A stretch of 64,000 nucleotides of DNA from NCBI RefSeq assembly GCF_030012605.2, contig NZ_CP114055.2. The stretch is one strand, 5' to 3'. The notes beneath the pieces are model-generated. The model saw only the letters and a list, made by a program, of their open reading frames with translations, was not told the DNA's origin and did not search any database. Every line of letters starts with the position of its first letter. Positions within the stretch are counted from its first letter, which is position 1. Origin of the DNA: Bergeyella_A cardium (GTDB taxonomy: Bacteria; Bacteroidota; Bacteroidia; Flavobacteriales; Weeksellaceae). This document shows, piece after piece, positions 7,621 through 15,418 of this stretch. The translations under genes were made by a program, and so were the position numbers.

Positions 7621-9325
7621 ATTGCTGCAGTGTCCAGAGGCGATGGTAGATGCCCTGCTGGGCAAGGAGTTCTTGGTGAGTGCCTCGTTCGGCAATACTT
7701 CCTTCTTCAAGTACGAGTATTTGTTGGGCTTTACTGATGGTAGATAGCTTATGTGCGATGACTACTACGGTCTTTTCCTTTACGAGTTCTTCTATTGCCT
7801 GCTGTATATAGACTTCATTTTCTGGGTCAAGGCTTGCGGTAGCTTCATCTAAGAGTACGATAGGAGCATCTTTTAGGAGTGCTCTTGCGATGCTGATGCG
7901 TTGTTTTTGTCCACCTGACAGCTTACTTCCTCCTTCGCCTACGGGGGTATGTAGCCCCTGTGGTAGCTCATCTGCAAAGGAGAGGACTTGTGCTCGCTCA
8001 GCGGCTGAGTGTATTTCAGCTTCGGTAGCAGTGGGTTTGCCGACCTTAATATTATTATAAATAGTATCATCAAAGAGATAGACCTCTTGGAATACTTCGC
8101 TGATAAGCCCATAGAACTTCTCTTGGCGTATGTTTCGCACATCAATGCCTCCAATGCGTATCGTTCCGCTATTCACATCCCAGAAGCGTGCGATGAGGGA
8201 AGCGATGGTCGTCTTTCCCGAACCTGAATGCCCTACAAGTGCCGTCATTGAGTGCTCAGGTACGCTAAAACTAAGCCCTTTCACCATTAGTTTATCTTCT
8301 AAATAACCAAAATCTACATCCTCAAAACTAATGTCATAGCTTGTTGGGAAATCATCTTTAGCGGTCTGCATTGTTGGTTCGTTCAGTACGCTAATCACCC
8401 GTGTCATACTCTCGTTCATATAGCGAATCATCAGGTAATCTACCAGCAGTACTTTGATTGGGCTATAAAGCGTATAACCTAAGATAAGGAAAGTGAGCAG
8501 TACGGGTACCGTAATCTGATGATGGGTAAGATAATAGATTCCGAGTGCAATCATCACCAAAAAAGCAAATTCCAATAGGATAAACGAGAGGGTAACGCTC
8601 GGTCCTGGTATGGTTTCCAATCGAATGCTCTTACGCTTAAGGTCGGCATACATCGCTATAAGATGTTTATAATTCTCTCCTGTGTATCCATAAGATTTCA
8701 GGTGGCGTATGCCCTGTACATACTCTAAAAATTGTGCGGCAGATTTATTTCGTGCCTGCACTTGCCCTTTACTCAGCTGTAGCTTATCTACGATATAAGC
8801 ACCGCCTTTGATGAATGGGTAGAGCAGCGGTAGGGCTGCCAGTAGGCAGAGCGTCAGTTGCCAATTGCAAAAGAAAAGGAAGCCCGAGAGCATTACAGTA
8901 CCGAAGATGGCTGCACAGAGATTCCCAAAACTATGGCTAAAGATATGCTCAAAAGTAGCTACATCTTGTAAAATAACGGCTCCAATCTCACCTGGGTCTC
9001 GTTTCTTGAAAAATCCGAGTGAAAAGCCTTGTAACTTATTCCCCAGAAGTATGCGTACCGTTTTACCTATGCCATATACCCAAAGGTTAGAGCTTATCAT
9101 AGCACGAGCGGCTACGAAAAGCTGCACGATAAGCAAAACGAGCATTGAGAGGAGTACAGAATACATCACCCACATTCGGGGTTGAGGAGAAAAGAGCTCC
9201 CAGAGTACTACGAGTAAAAATCCTGAAGGCGCTGCCACAAACCAGCTGTGGATAATCTGTAAAAGTATCGTTTTGCGCGTACCCTTAGGGTCTAACGAAG
9301 TAATATATTTAATGTTTTTATACAT
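7589..9325 (-). CDS. ABC transporter, fused permease/ATPase half (second of pair)
   Basis: A 578-residue half-transporter with an exporter-type six-helix membrane domain (about residues 15-310) and a nucleotide-binding domain. It has Walker A GHSGSGKT, signature LSGGQKQRISIARAL, and Walker B IVLLDEATASLD. It follows its partner gene (9352-11082) by 26 bases, so the two probably form a heterodimer. The ATG at 9325 (MYKNIKYITS) is preferred over the ATG at 9397, which would overlap the partner by 46 bases. The pair resembles the YbtPQ/IrtAB group, exporter-fold proteins that in some bacteria import siderophores; the substrate here is unknown. Its last ten codons (SPTAWGALTP and stop) are read from the dispersed palindromic repeat, so the native C-terminus has probably been replaced. 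Confidence 0.88.
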   Translation of the reverse strand: MYKNIKYITSLDPKGTRKTILLQIIHSWFVAAPSGFLLVVLWELFSPQPRMWVMYSVLLSMLVLLIVQLFVAARAMISSNLWVYGIGKTVRILLGNKLQGFSLGFFKKRDPGEIGAVILQDVATFEHIFSHSFGNLCAAIFGTVMLSGFLFFCNWQLTLCLLAALPLLYPFIKGGAYIVDKLQLSKGQVQARNKSAAQFLEYVQGIRHLKSYGYTGENYKHLIAMYADLKRKSIRLETIPGPSVTLSFILLEFAFLVMIALGIYYLTHHQITVPVLLTFLILGYTLYSPIKVLLVDYLMIRYMNESMTRVISVLNEPTMQTAKDDFPTSYDISFEDVDFGYLEDKLMVKGLSFSVPEHSMTALVGHSGSGKTTIASLIARFWDVNSGTIRIGGIDVRNIRQEKFYGLISEVFQEVYLFDDTIYNNIKVGKPTATEAEIHSAAERAQVLSFADELPQGLHTPVGEGGSKLSGGQKQRISIARALLKDAPIVLLDEATASLDPENEVYIQQAIEELVKEKTVVVIAHKLSTISKAQQILVLEEGSIAERGTHQELLAQQGIYHRLWTLQQSPTAWGALTP

Positions 9326-9351
9326 AATTTTCTTTTTTCTTTGAGTGATTT

Positions 9352-11082
9352 CTATTGTCCCATTTGCCAGCTCGATGCCCTTTGATGTGCCTCCCACATT
9401 CTGCGGTACAGCGCTGAATTTTCTAAAAGCTCGGTGTGCGTACCTGTGCTGTTTATTTCCCCTTTATCAAAAACGATAATCTGATCTGCATCTGTAATCG
9501 TACTGAGGCGATGCGCAATAATCATTACCGTCTTATGATGAATCAGCTTTCTAATGACCTGCCGTATCTTGTGCTCATTCTCTGGGTCGGCAAAGGCAGT
9601 GGCTTCATCCAAGATAAGAATAGGAGCATCTTTGAGCATAGCTCGTGCAAGCTGGAAGCGTTGCTGCTCACCTCCGCTCAGGTGCACTCCATCTGCCCCG
9701 AAAGGCGTATCATAGCCCTGAGGGAGGCTGAGTATCAGGTCGTGAATTTGTGCCGAGCGGGCAGCATTCTCTATCTCTTCGCGGCTTTTATCCATTCCCA
9801 TACGGATGTTCTCATACATCGTCTGCTGAAACATAAAGCTGTCCTGAAAAACAAAAGAAACCTGCTGCATCAGTTGCTCAGGGGGGAGCGAGCGTATATC
9901 CACTCCTCCAATACAAATCCTGCCCTCTTGTATGTCCCAAAACCGTAGCAGGAGCTGTGCTACTGTGCTCTTCCCTGCACCTGATGGGCCTACCAAAGCG
10001 GTAAGCGTGCCTTCTTTGCACTCAAAACTGAGGTTGTGGAGTACTTTATGCTCACCATCGTAGGCAAAACTTACATTCTCAAAACGGATATTATAGCCCT
10101 CTGCAGGCGGATGGCTCTCATTAGAATAGCTGAGCTCTGGCTCATTGAGAATACCATCGATCTGCTGTACTCCCCGCTTGATGAGCTCTAACTGCATCAC
10201 CATATTGCTCATCACCAGCACAGGGCGGATATAGCCCGTACCCAAGATAAGGAAGAGCATCAGGGTAGCGAGGCTAAGCCCATTGTGGAAGTAGAGGTAG
10301 AGCCCCACCGCTAATACAGGAAGTATGGCATTGCTTGCAAAGCTCATAAAGACAGCAAAAGGTGTGGAGCTCGTGCGAATCCATTCGCTGACGAAATAGT
10401 GGAAATTCTTCACCTTTACGCCGTATTTTTCAAAACTTTCGGCGGACTGCTGGAAGATCTTCATCACGGGGATAGCGCGTACATACTCCACAATGCCCGC
10501 ATTCATCTCCTCGAGCGAGGCGTTGTATTGATCCACGAGCTGTCGCTCTTTCTTGGAGGCGAAGAGCGGTAGCAGTATCCCCAGCAGGACTAAGGGGAAG
10601 AGGCTTGCGAGCGCCAACCGCCAGTCCTCACTAAAAAGATAGGCAATCGTTACAAGTGGCAGTACGATAGCCTTTACAAAATCAGGAATTTGATGAGCGA
10701 TGAAGGTCTCGATGCGCTCTACATCATCGGAAAGGATTTTCTTAAACACGCCCGAGTTGCGGTGGGTCAAGTATCCCATCGGCAATTTGCCCACTTTTTC
10801 AGTGATTCGTTTTCGCAAACCGAAGAGGATATTAAATGCTGCAATATGCGAGAGCATACCCGAGAGCAAAAAGGCAAGCATACTGATGAGCACCGCAAAT
10901 GCTGCCCACCATAGATAGCGGTCTATTGTGCTAAAGTCTGGACTGCTGTGGGTAATCTCGCGCAAAATATAGAGCACTAATATATAAGGAACCAAGCTGA
11001 GGAGGACGAATACTCCCGCTAAAATACAGGAGCCGATGAGGAGCCCTTTGCGCTCGCCTGCTATTTCTAAGAGCCGTTTCAT
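9352..11082 (-). CDS. ABC transporter, fused permease/ATPase half (first of pair)
   Basis: A 576-residue inner-membrane half-transporter. The membrane domain has six helices (starting near 14-40, 58-84, 135-152, 156-176, 245-265 and 270-290). The ATPase domain carries Walker A GPSGAGKST (365-373), signature LSGGEQQRFQLAR (468-480), and Walker B ILILDEATAFADPE (488-501). The DEATAFADPE variant (FAD in place of the usual SLD) is typical of one subunit of YbtPQ/IrtAB-like pairs. With the downstream gene it should form a heterodimer that moves a small molecule, possibly a metal chelate; that is inference only, as no siderophore gene is nearby. A terminator upstream (11133-11169) separates it from the DUF6261-like gene, so the pair is its own transcription unit. 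Confidence 0.88.
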   Translation of the reverse strand: MKRLLEIAGERKGLLIGSCILAGVFVLLSLVPYILVLYILREITHSSPDFSTIDRYLWWAAFAVLISMLAFLLSGMLSHIAAFNILFGLRKRITEKVGKLPMGYLTHRNSGVFKKILSDDVERIETFIAHQIPDFVKAIVLPLVTIAYLFSEDWRLALASLFPLVLLGILLPLFASKKERQLVDQYNASLEEMNAGIVEYVRAIPVMKIFQQSAESFEKYGVKVKNFHYFVSEWIRTSSTPFAVFMSFASNAILPVLAVGLYLYFHNGLSLATLMLFLILGTGYIRPVLVMSNMVMQLELIKRGVQQIDGILNEPELSYSNESHPPAEGYNIRFENVSFAYDGEHKVLHNLSFECKEGTLTALVGPSGAGKSTVAQLLLRFWDIQEGRICIGGVDIRSLPPEQLMQQVSFVFQDSFMFQQTMYENIRMGMDKSREEIENAARSAQIHDLILSLPQGYDTPFGADGVHLSGGEQQRFQLARAMLKDAPILILDEATAFADPENEHKIRQVIRKLIHHKTVMIIAHRLSTITDADQIIVFDKGEINSTGTHTELLENSALYRRMWEAHQRASSWQMGQ

Positions 11083-11132
11083 TATTTATTGATTAATAGT
11101 AGGTGTTGTTCGTAGTTTTTGGGTTGTCTGAG

Positions 11133-11169
11133 AAAAAAAACCTCCCTTTTTTTATGGTAAAGAGGGAGG
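11133..11169 (-). terminator. Terminator of the DUF6261-like gene
   Basis: CCTCCC (11141-11146) pairs with GGGAGG (11164-11169), and an inner A/T stem extends it. On the minus strand a run of eight T residues follows. It lies 26 bases past the stop of the gene at 11196-11909. Confidence 0.9.
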
Positions 11170-11195
11170 CTGAGTTTCATTTGTTCGCAATCCCC

Positions 11196-11909
11196 TTAGG
11201 GTTTTGGGTCTTTCTTTTTGCTGGGGATTACCTCTCGTTTAAAGTGGGCTATCTCGGTGTTTAGGTAGTCGATAAAGTCCTCGTAAGGGGCAATTCCTTC
11301 TATCAGGGCAAGGGCATTGACCATTTTTACGAGTTCTCGGTAGGCGTTGTCAGAGTTTTTTCTGGCTTGTTTCAGTGCGCCTACTGCTTGGGTTGAGCGT
11401 TCGTCGGTTCGTTTGCTGGTCAGCCTGCGGACTTTCTCGTTTGCTATTTTCAGTTCGGCCACGAATGCTGTAAGCGAGAGGGTAGTGATTTGCGGGGCGT
11501 ATTTCGTCTCCAAATCATCAATAAAGTTGAGGAGCATTCCTGTCTCTTTATCCAACTGGTCTTGAGGGTTTATGGAGTAGTCCTTAATGTGCTGCCACAG
11601 TTCCTTTGCAGCGACTTCTATGGAGGCTACGGGGAGTTTTCTATAGCCATCCACCACTTTTTTATAGCCCGAGTAGATGCTATCTCTCAGCTCATCAGCG
11701 GCGGCGATATCGTCTGTAATGAGGGATTTCTGGGAGAGGAGCATTGCCTCGTCTTCTTTGTTCAGGGCATCGTTCAGGTTAGTTGCCAGCGCGCCCAATT
11801 TTGTTTTGAGGGTGTTATTGCTTTGCACCCTATCATTCACATTCTTAATAAACATGAAATGCGCTCCGTTGTTTAGTCTTACTAAACTGATGTCATTGAT
11901 GTCTTTCAT
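11196..11909 (-). CDS. DUF6261-like family protein
   Basis: A 237-residue, mostly alpha-helical soluble protein with no signal peptide. The start MKDINDISLVRLNNGAHFMFIKNV matches the opening of the DUF6261 family found in Bacteroidota, where S-x-x-R-L-x-N-x-x-H-F precedes a long helical bundle. The function of the family is unknown. Residues about 85-230 are predicted to form paired helices, with a basic stretch RRLTSKRTDERS in the middle. It is the first gene after the 41-bp minisatellite, has a -7 element TACCTTTG at 11976-11983, and ends in a strong terminator, so it is monocistronic. In other genomes such proteins are often multi-copy; only one copy is seen here. Confidence 0.75.
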   Translation of the reverse strand: MKDINDISLVRLNNGAHFMFIKNVNDRVQSNNTLKTKLGALATNLNDALNKEDEAMLLSQKSLITDDIAAADELRDSIYSGYKKVVDGYRKLPVASIEVAAKELWQHIKDYSINPQDQLDKETGMLLNFIDDLETKYAPQITTLSLTAFVAELKIANEKVRRLTSKRTDERSTQAVGALKQARKNSDNAYRELVKMVNALALIEGIAPYEDFIDYLNTEIAHFKREVIPSKKKDPKP

Positions 11910-11975
11910 AATAGTATCATTTAAAAAAAGTTAGATATGAGAATTTTCTTTGAGTATTTCCATTAACTCACAGTA

Positions 11976-11983
11976 CAAAGGTA
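11976..11983 (-). promoter_or_regulatory. -7 element upstream of the DUF6261-like gene
   Basis: TACCTTTG matches TAnnTTTG, 67 bases upstream of the start codon. No clear -33 partner is visible. Confidence 0.45.
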
Positions 11984-12067
11984 TAAAAACTTTTGATATT
12001 TATAAGTTATATAAATAAAACAACCTGTTTTCAAGTGAATATTGATTATCCGAAACTTAAAAGCAAC

Positions 12068-12543
12068 AAGATTCACGCGAATTTTCCTCCGATGAGAAAA
12101 ATATTAGCAAGATTCACGCGAATTTTCCTCCAATGAAAAAAATATTGACAAGATTCACGCGAATTTTCCTCCAATGAAAAAAATATTGACAAGATTCACG
12201 CGAATTTTCCTCCAATGAAAAAAATATTGGCAAGATTCACGCGAATTTTCTTCCGATGAGAAAAATATTGACAAGATTCACGCGAATTTTCCTCCAATGA
12301 GAAAAATATTGGCAAGATTCACGCGAATTTTCTTCCAATGAAAAAAATATTGACAAGATTCACGCGAATTTTCTTCCAATGAAAAAAATATTAACAAGAT
12401 TCACGCGAATTTTCTTCCGATGAGAAAAATATTGACAAGATTCACGCGAATTTTCTTCCGATGAGAAAAATATTGACAAGATTCACGCGAATTTTCCTCC
12501 AATGAGAAAAATATTGACAAGATTCACGCGAATTTTCCTCCGC
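12068..12543. repeat. 41-bp tandem repeat, about 11.6 copies
   Basis: The core ATTCACGCGAAT occurs at 12071 and then every 41 bases exactly, twelve times (last at 12522). Units differ at a few linked positions: CCTCC or CTTCC, AATGAAA or GATGAGA, and TTGAC, TTGGC, TTAGC or TTAAC. Each unit has a near-palindrome (ATTCACGCGAAT) and a TTTTC...GAAAA dyad. As 41 is not a multiple of three and no frame stays open, it is not protein-coding. The last unit ends abruptly where a palindromic repeat copy begins at 12541. Confidence 0.97.
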
Positions 12544-12678
12544 ACCGTAGCCGGTGAGGCAGCTACAGCGTGGCAGGCACTTAGCCACGGTGTGGCAAGC
12601 GATTATTTCTAAGTATGCTCTATGCAGTGGGTGGATGGGGCGATTATTTTTAAGTGCGCCCCACGCCAGTGGGTGGGA
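12541..12678. repeat. Modular palindromic intergenic repeat, copy 2
   Basis: It contains CACCGTAGCCGGTG, GGCACTTAGCCAC, GCGATTATTTCTAAGT, GGCGATTATTTTTAAGTGC and CCCCACGCCAGTGGG modules of the dispersed family, some in degenerate form. It abuts the 41-bp array directly. Confidence 0.75.
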
Positions 12679-12711
12679 GAGGGTTTAGGGGTGAGAGTTT
12701 AGGGCAAAGTT

Positions 12712-12852
12712 TTATGAGCATCCGCAGCCTTTGTCGCAACCTTTATTATTTTTTGAGGAAAAGGTGTTTTTAATCTTCCTGTAAATGGAGTAGCACGCGA
12801 AAATAACGACCAATGCGAGCAATATGTACTGAAAAACTAATGAAATTTCCAT
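12712..12852 (-). CDS. FeoB-associated Cys-rich membrane protein
   Basis: A 46-residue protein, MEISLVFQYILLALVVIFAC followed by YSIYRKIKNTFSSKNNKG and a Cys-rich tail CDKGCGCS. One membrane helix (about residues 5-22) precedes a short basic linker and three tail cysteines. This layout matches the FeoB-associated Cys-rich membrane protein family (FeoC-like position), which commonly follows feoB in Bacteroidota. The start codon lies 18 bases past the feoB stop, so it is the last gene of the feoA-feoB operon. It is thought to assist ferrous-iron uptake, possibly by metal binding at the inner face; the mechanism is not established. Confidence 0.88.
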   Translation of the reverse strand: MEISLVFQYILLALVVIFACYSIYRKIKNTFSSKNNKGCDKGCGCS

Positions 12853-12870
12853 CTTGTTTAGGGTTTTTTG

Positions 12871-14865
12871 TTATTTAAAAATCTGATAGACGAAGAGAGA
12901 GGCGATGTAGGCAATCCCCGTCATCCCGACCAGCTGAAGGAGGGTGAGCTTTATGCTCTTCGTTTCCTTATAGACGATGGCAATGGTAGAAATACACTGC
13001 ATTGCAAAGGCATAAAACATCAGGATGGAGAGCCCTGTAGCGAAACTGAAGACCTTTGTACCATCGGGTTTGAGGTCGGCTTGCATTTTTTCTATAATCT
13101 TACCTTCGGGGGCGTCTTCATCTAAGCTGTAGAGGGTGGAGATCGTTGCCACGAAAGTTTCCCTTGCTGCAAAGCTGGTCAGAATACCTATACCCATCTT
13201 CCAATCGTAGCCGAGAGGTTCTATTGCGGGCTGTATCACGGCTCCGACCTGTGAAAGATAAGAATCTTTAAGCTCTACATCGGTGGCAACCCATTCATCT
13301 TGGTTTTTACTCTCCCCGAAATAGCTCAGCACCCAGAGGATAACGCTTACGGTGAAGATAACCTTACCCGCCCCAGTGATAAATGCCCAGACTTTGCTCA
13401 GTGTGAGCTTCAAATCCTCCCACCAGAGGGGCATTTTATAGGTTGGCAAATCCATCACGAGGAAAGAGGGTTGGTTAGACTTAATGACTTTTTTCAGTAC
13501 GAATGCGGAGATGAGCGCCATTGCAAACCCGAGGAAATACATCAGCAGGAGCATTAATGCTTTGTAACTAATACCGAGGAAACTTTCATCTGGGATAATA
13601 AGGCTGATGATGATGCTATAAATCGGGAGACGAGCAGAGCACGCCATAAAAGGCGTTACTAAAATCGTGATGAGCCTTTCTTTTACATTCTCGATATTCC
13701 TTGCTGCCATAATCGCAGGCACGGCACAGGCGGTTCCAGAGACAAGGGGCACAATACTCTTGCCATTGAGCCCAAAGGGACGGAGGAGTCTATCCATCAA
13801 GAAGACAACCCTTGCCATATAACCAGAATCTTCGAGCACATAGAGGAGATAAAGGAGGATGAAAATCTGAGGTGCAAAGACCACAATAGCCCCTATACCT
13901 GGTATGATGCCGCTGGTGATAAGGCTATTGATAGGACCTTCGGGGAGGAGACTTTCTGTAAGCTCCTGTATAGCTCCAAAGCCATCTTCAATCCATTCCA
14001 TAGGATATTGAGCAATGGAGAACACCAGCTGGAAGATGAGCAGAAGGAGCATAGTAAGGATGATATAACCCCAGAACTTATGCACGAGAACTTTGTCGAG
14101 CTTCTCGGTGAGGAGCTCTTTAAACCCTGCCTTTTTGGTAATAATCCCCGTGAGGATTTCATCTATATTCTGATAGCGCCTTACGGTCTCCTGTACCTGA
14201 AGCCTTTTGATATTAACACCCCTATCTTTTGATAGCGAGGAGGCATAATCTACCCACGCACGGTATTCATTCGAAGTGTCTAATACAGATTCTGAGATGA
14301 AACGCTTTTGCTCCAAAGGAATATGGAAAGAAGGAGTATCGGTAGATGTATATTCTGCATTGAAGAGGGATTCTCTAAGCTCATCTACTCCGATATTATC
14401 TTTAGCATTGGTGGTAATGACCTTTACGCCGAGCTTTTGCTCCAGCATATCGATATTTATGTCTATACCTCGTTTTTTCGCTTGGTCTATTTGATTAATG
14501 ACGAGGATAAGGGGAATGCCCAAGTCCTGAATCTGGCGAAAGAGGAGCAAACCTCGCTTGATGCTGAGTGCTTCGAGGAGGTAGATAATGCCATTGTATT
14601 CGTTTTGGGAAGAGAGGAGCTTTTCGCTAAAAACCGCTTCATCTTTAGAAGTCGGATAGACACTGTACGAACCTGGGAGGTCTGTAATGATGACTTTCTC
14701 TTCCTTATAAATATAGTCCCCCGTAAGGCTGGATACGGTAACCCCCGCATAGTTCCCTGTTTTTTGTTTTCGGTTGCAGAGGGCATTAAAGAGGGTAGAT
14801 TTACCCACATTTGGATTACCTACGAGGAGAAATTTTTTGGTATTTGAGGTGGTATTTGGTTGCAT
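12871..14865 (-). CDS. feoB: Ferrous iron transport protein B
   Basis: Inner-membrane Fe(II) transporter with a GTPase head. The 664-residue protein has G1 GNPNVGKST (16-24), G3 DLPG (62-65) and G4 NQID (124-127), then a helical GDI-like region. The membrane domain has two Gate-type segments with the conserved cysteines SGTACAVPAIMAARN and PFMACSARLPIYS. It is somewhat shorter than E. coli FeoB (773), as is common in flavobacteria. feoA lies upstream with a 30-base gap and the Cys-rich peptide gene lies downstream, so this is a compact Feo operon. Iron (Fur-type) control would be expected, but no convincing operator was identified. Confidence 0.97.
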   Translation of the reverse strand: MQPNTTSNTKKFLLVGNPNVGKSTLFNALCNRKQKTGNYAGVTVSSLTGDYIYKEEKVIITDLPGSYSVYPTSKDEAVFSEKLLSSQNEYNGIIYLLEALSIKRGLLLFRQIQDLGIPLILVINQIDQAKKRGIDINIDMLEQKLGVKVITTNAKDNIGVDELRESLFNAEYTSTDTPSFHIPLEQKRFISESVLDTSNEYRAWVDYASSLSKDRGVNIKRLQVQETVRRYQNIDEILTGIITKKAGFKELLTEKLDKVLVHKFWGYIILTMLLLLIFQLVFSIAQYPMEWIEDGFGAIQELTESLLPEGPINSLITSGIIPGIGAIVVFAPQIFILLYLLYVLEDSGYMARVVFLMDRLLRPFGLNGKSIVPLVSGTACAVPAIMAARNIENVKERLITILVTPFMACSARLPIYSIIISLIIPDESFLGISYKALMLLLMYFLGFAMALISAFVLKKVIKSNQPSFLVMDLPTYKMPLWWEDLKLTLSKVWAFITGAGKVIFTVSVILWVLSYFGESKNQDEWVATDVELKDSYLSQVGAVIQPAIEPLGYDWKMGIGILTSFAARETFVATISTLYSLDEDAPEGKIIEKMQADLKPDGTKVFSFATGLSILMFYAFAMQCISTIAIVYKETKSIKLTLLQLVGMTGIAYIASLFVYQIFK

Positions 14866-14895
14866 TATCTTTTATTTATCGTCGTTTTGGAAGGC

Positions 14896-15126
14896 TTATC
14901 GTTTTTCTTGAACGATGATGAACTCGGCTTCGGTTTTTCTAAGAGCGATTCGGCTCTTTTCCTGCCCAAACTCTATATACAGCGGTCCGCCAAAAGGTGC
15001 CTGATAAAGAATCCGAAATGCGGTATTGGGCAAGAGTCCCATTTCTATAATTTTTGAGGGCATTTGCAGGGAGTCATTATCATACCCAGTGATAATACCG
15101 TCTTGGTTAAGGGGAAATGTGCTCAT
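14896..15126 (-). CDS. feoA: Ferrous iron transport protein A
   Basis: A small SH3-like cytoplasmic partner of FeoB. Starting at the ATG at 15126 (MSTFPLNQDGIITGY) it is 76 residues. The family pattern is visible: an N-terminal beta segment, then KIIEMGLLPNTAFRILYQAPFGGPLYIEFG, ending in RIALRKTEAEFIIVQ. The frame is open to 15174, but the 16 extra residues (MQFIKSSVLEKNTDTK) do not fit the family. It is the first gene of the Feo operon. A GGGTCT...AGACCC hairpin at 15202-15223 lies in the upstream region, on the side shared with the divergent porin gene. Confidence 0.93.
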   Translation of the reverse strand: MSTFPLNQDGIITGYDNDSLQMPSKIIEMGLLPNTAFRILYQAPFGGPLYIEFGQEKSRIALRKTEAEFIIVQEKR

Positions 15127-15393
15127 TTTAGTGTCTGTATTCTTTTCCAAAACTGATGATTTAATGAACTGCAAATATAATCTATTCTAAATATTATCTA
15201 GGGGTCTGAGGGGTCAGAGACCCTTTTATTACTTTTCTTAGTGCTAAACCTCTATTTCTATTTTCTCTTTGCTCATTTCTCTTTTGGATATTGGATTATC
15301 TCAAAAATTCATCCGTATTTTCCTTTATTTATTAAATAAATTTTCAGCTTTCAGAAGGGCAATTCATTATCAAAACTGAAAAAAGTTTTTGCT

Positions 15394-15401
15394 TACATTT
15401 G
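15394..15401 (+). promoter_or_regulatory. -7 element upstream of the porin gene
   Basis: TACATTTG fits TAnnTTTG and ends 17 bases before the ATG at 15419. No clear -33 element is present. Confidence 0.4.
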
Positions 15402-15418
15402 CGTACTATTTTTAATAG

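Noticed and set aside
12068..12543. CRISPR array
   Set aside because: The 41-bp units are contiguous with no unique spacers between them, and no cas gene is nearby.
15202..15228. Terminator GGGTCT/AGACCC before the porin gene
   Set aside because: The hairpin is followed by T residues on the plus strand, but no plus-strand gene precedes it. It may be a leader structure; too little to call.
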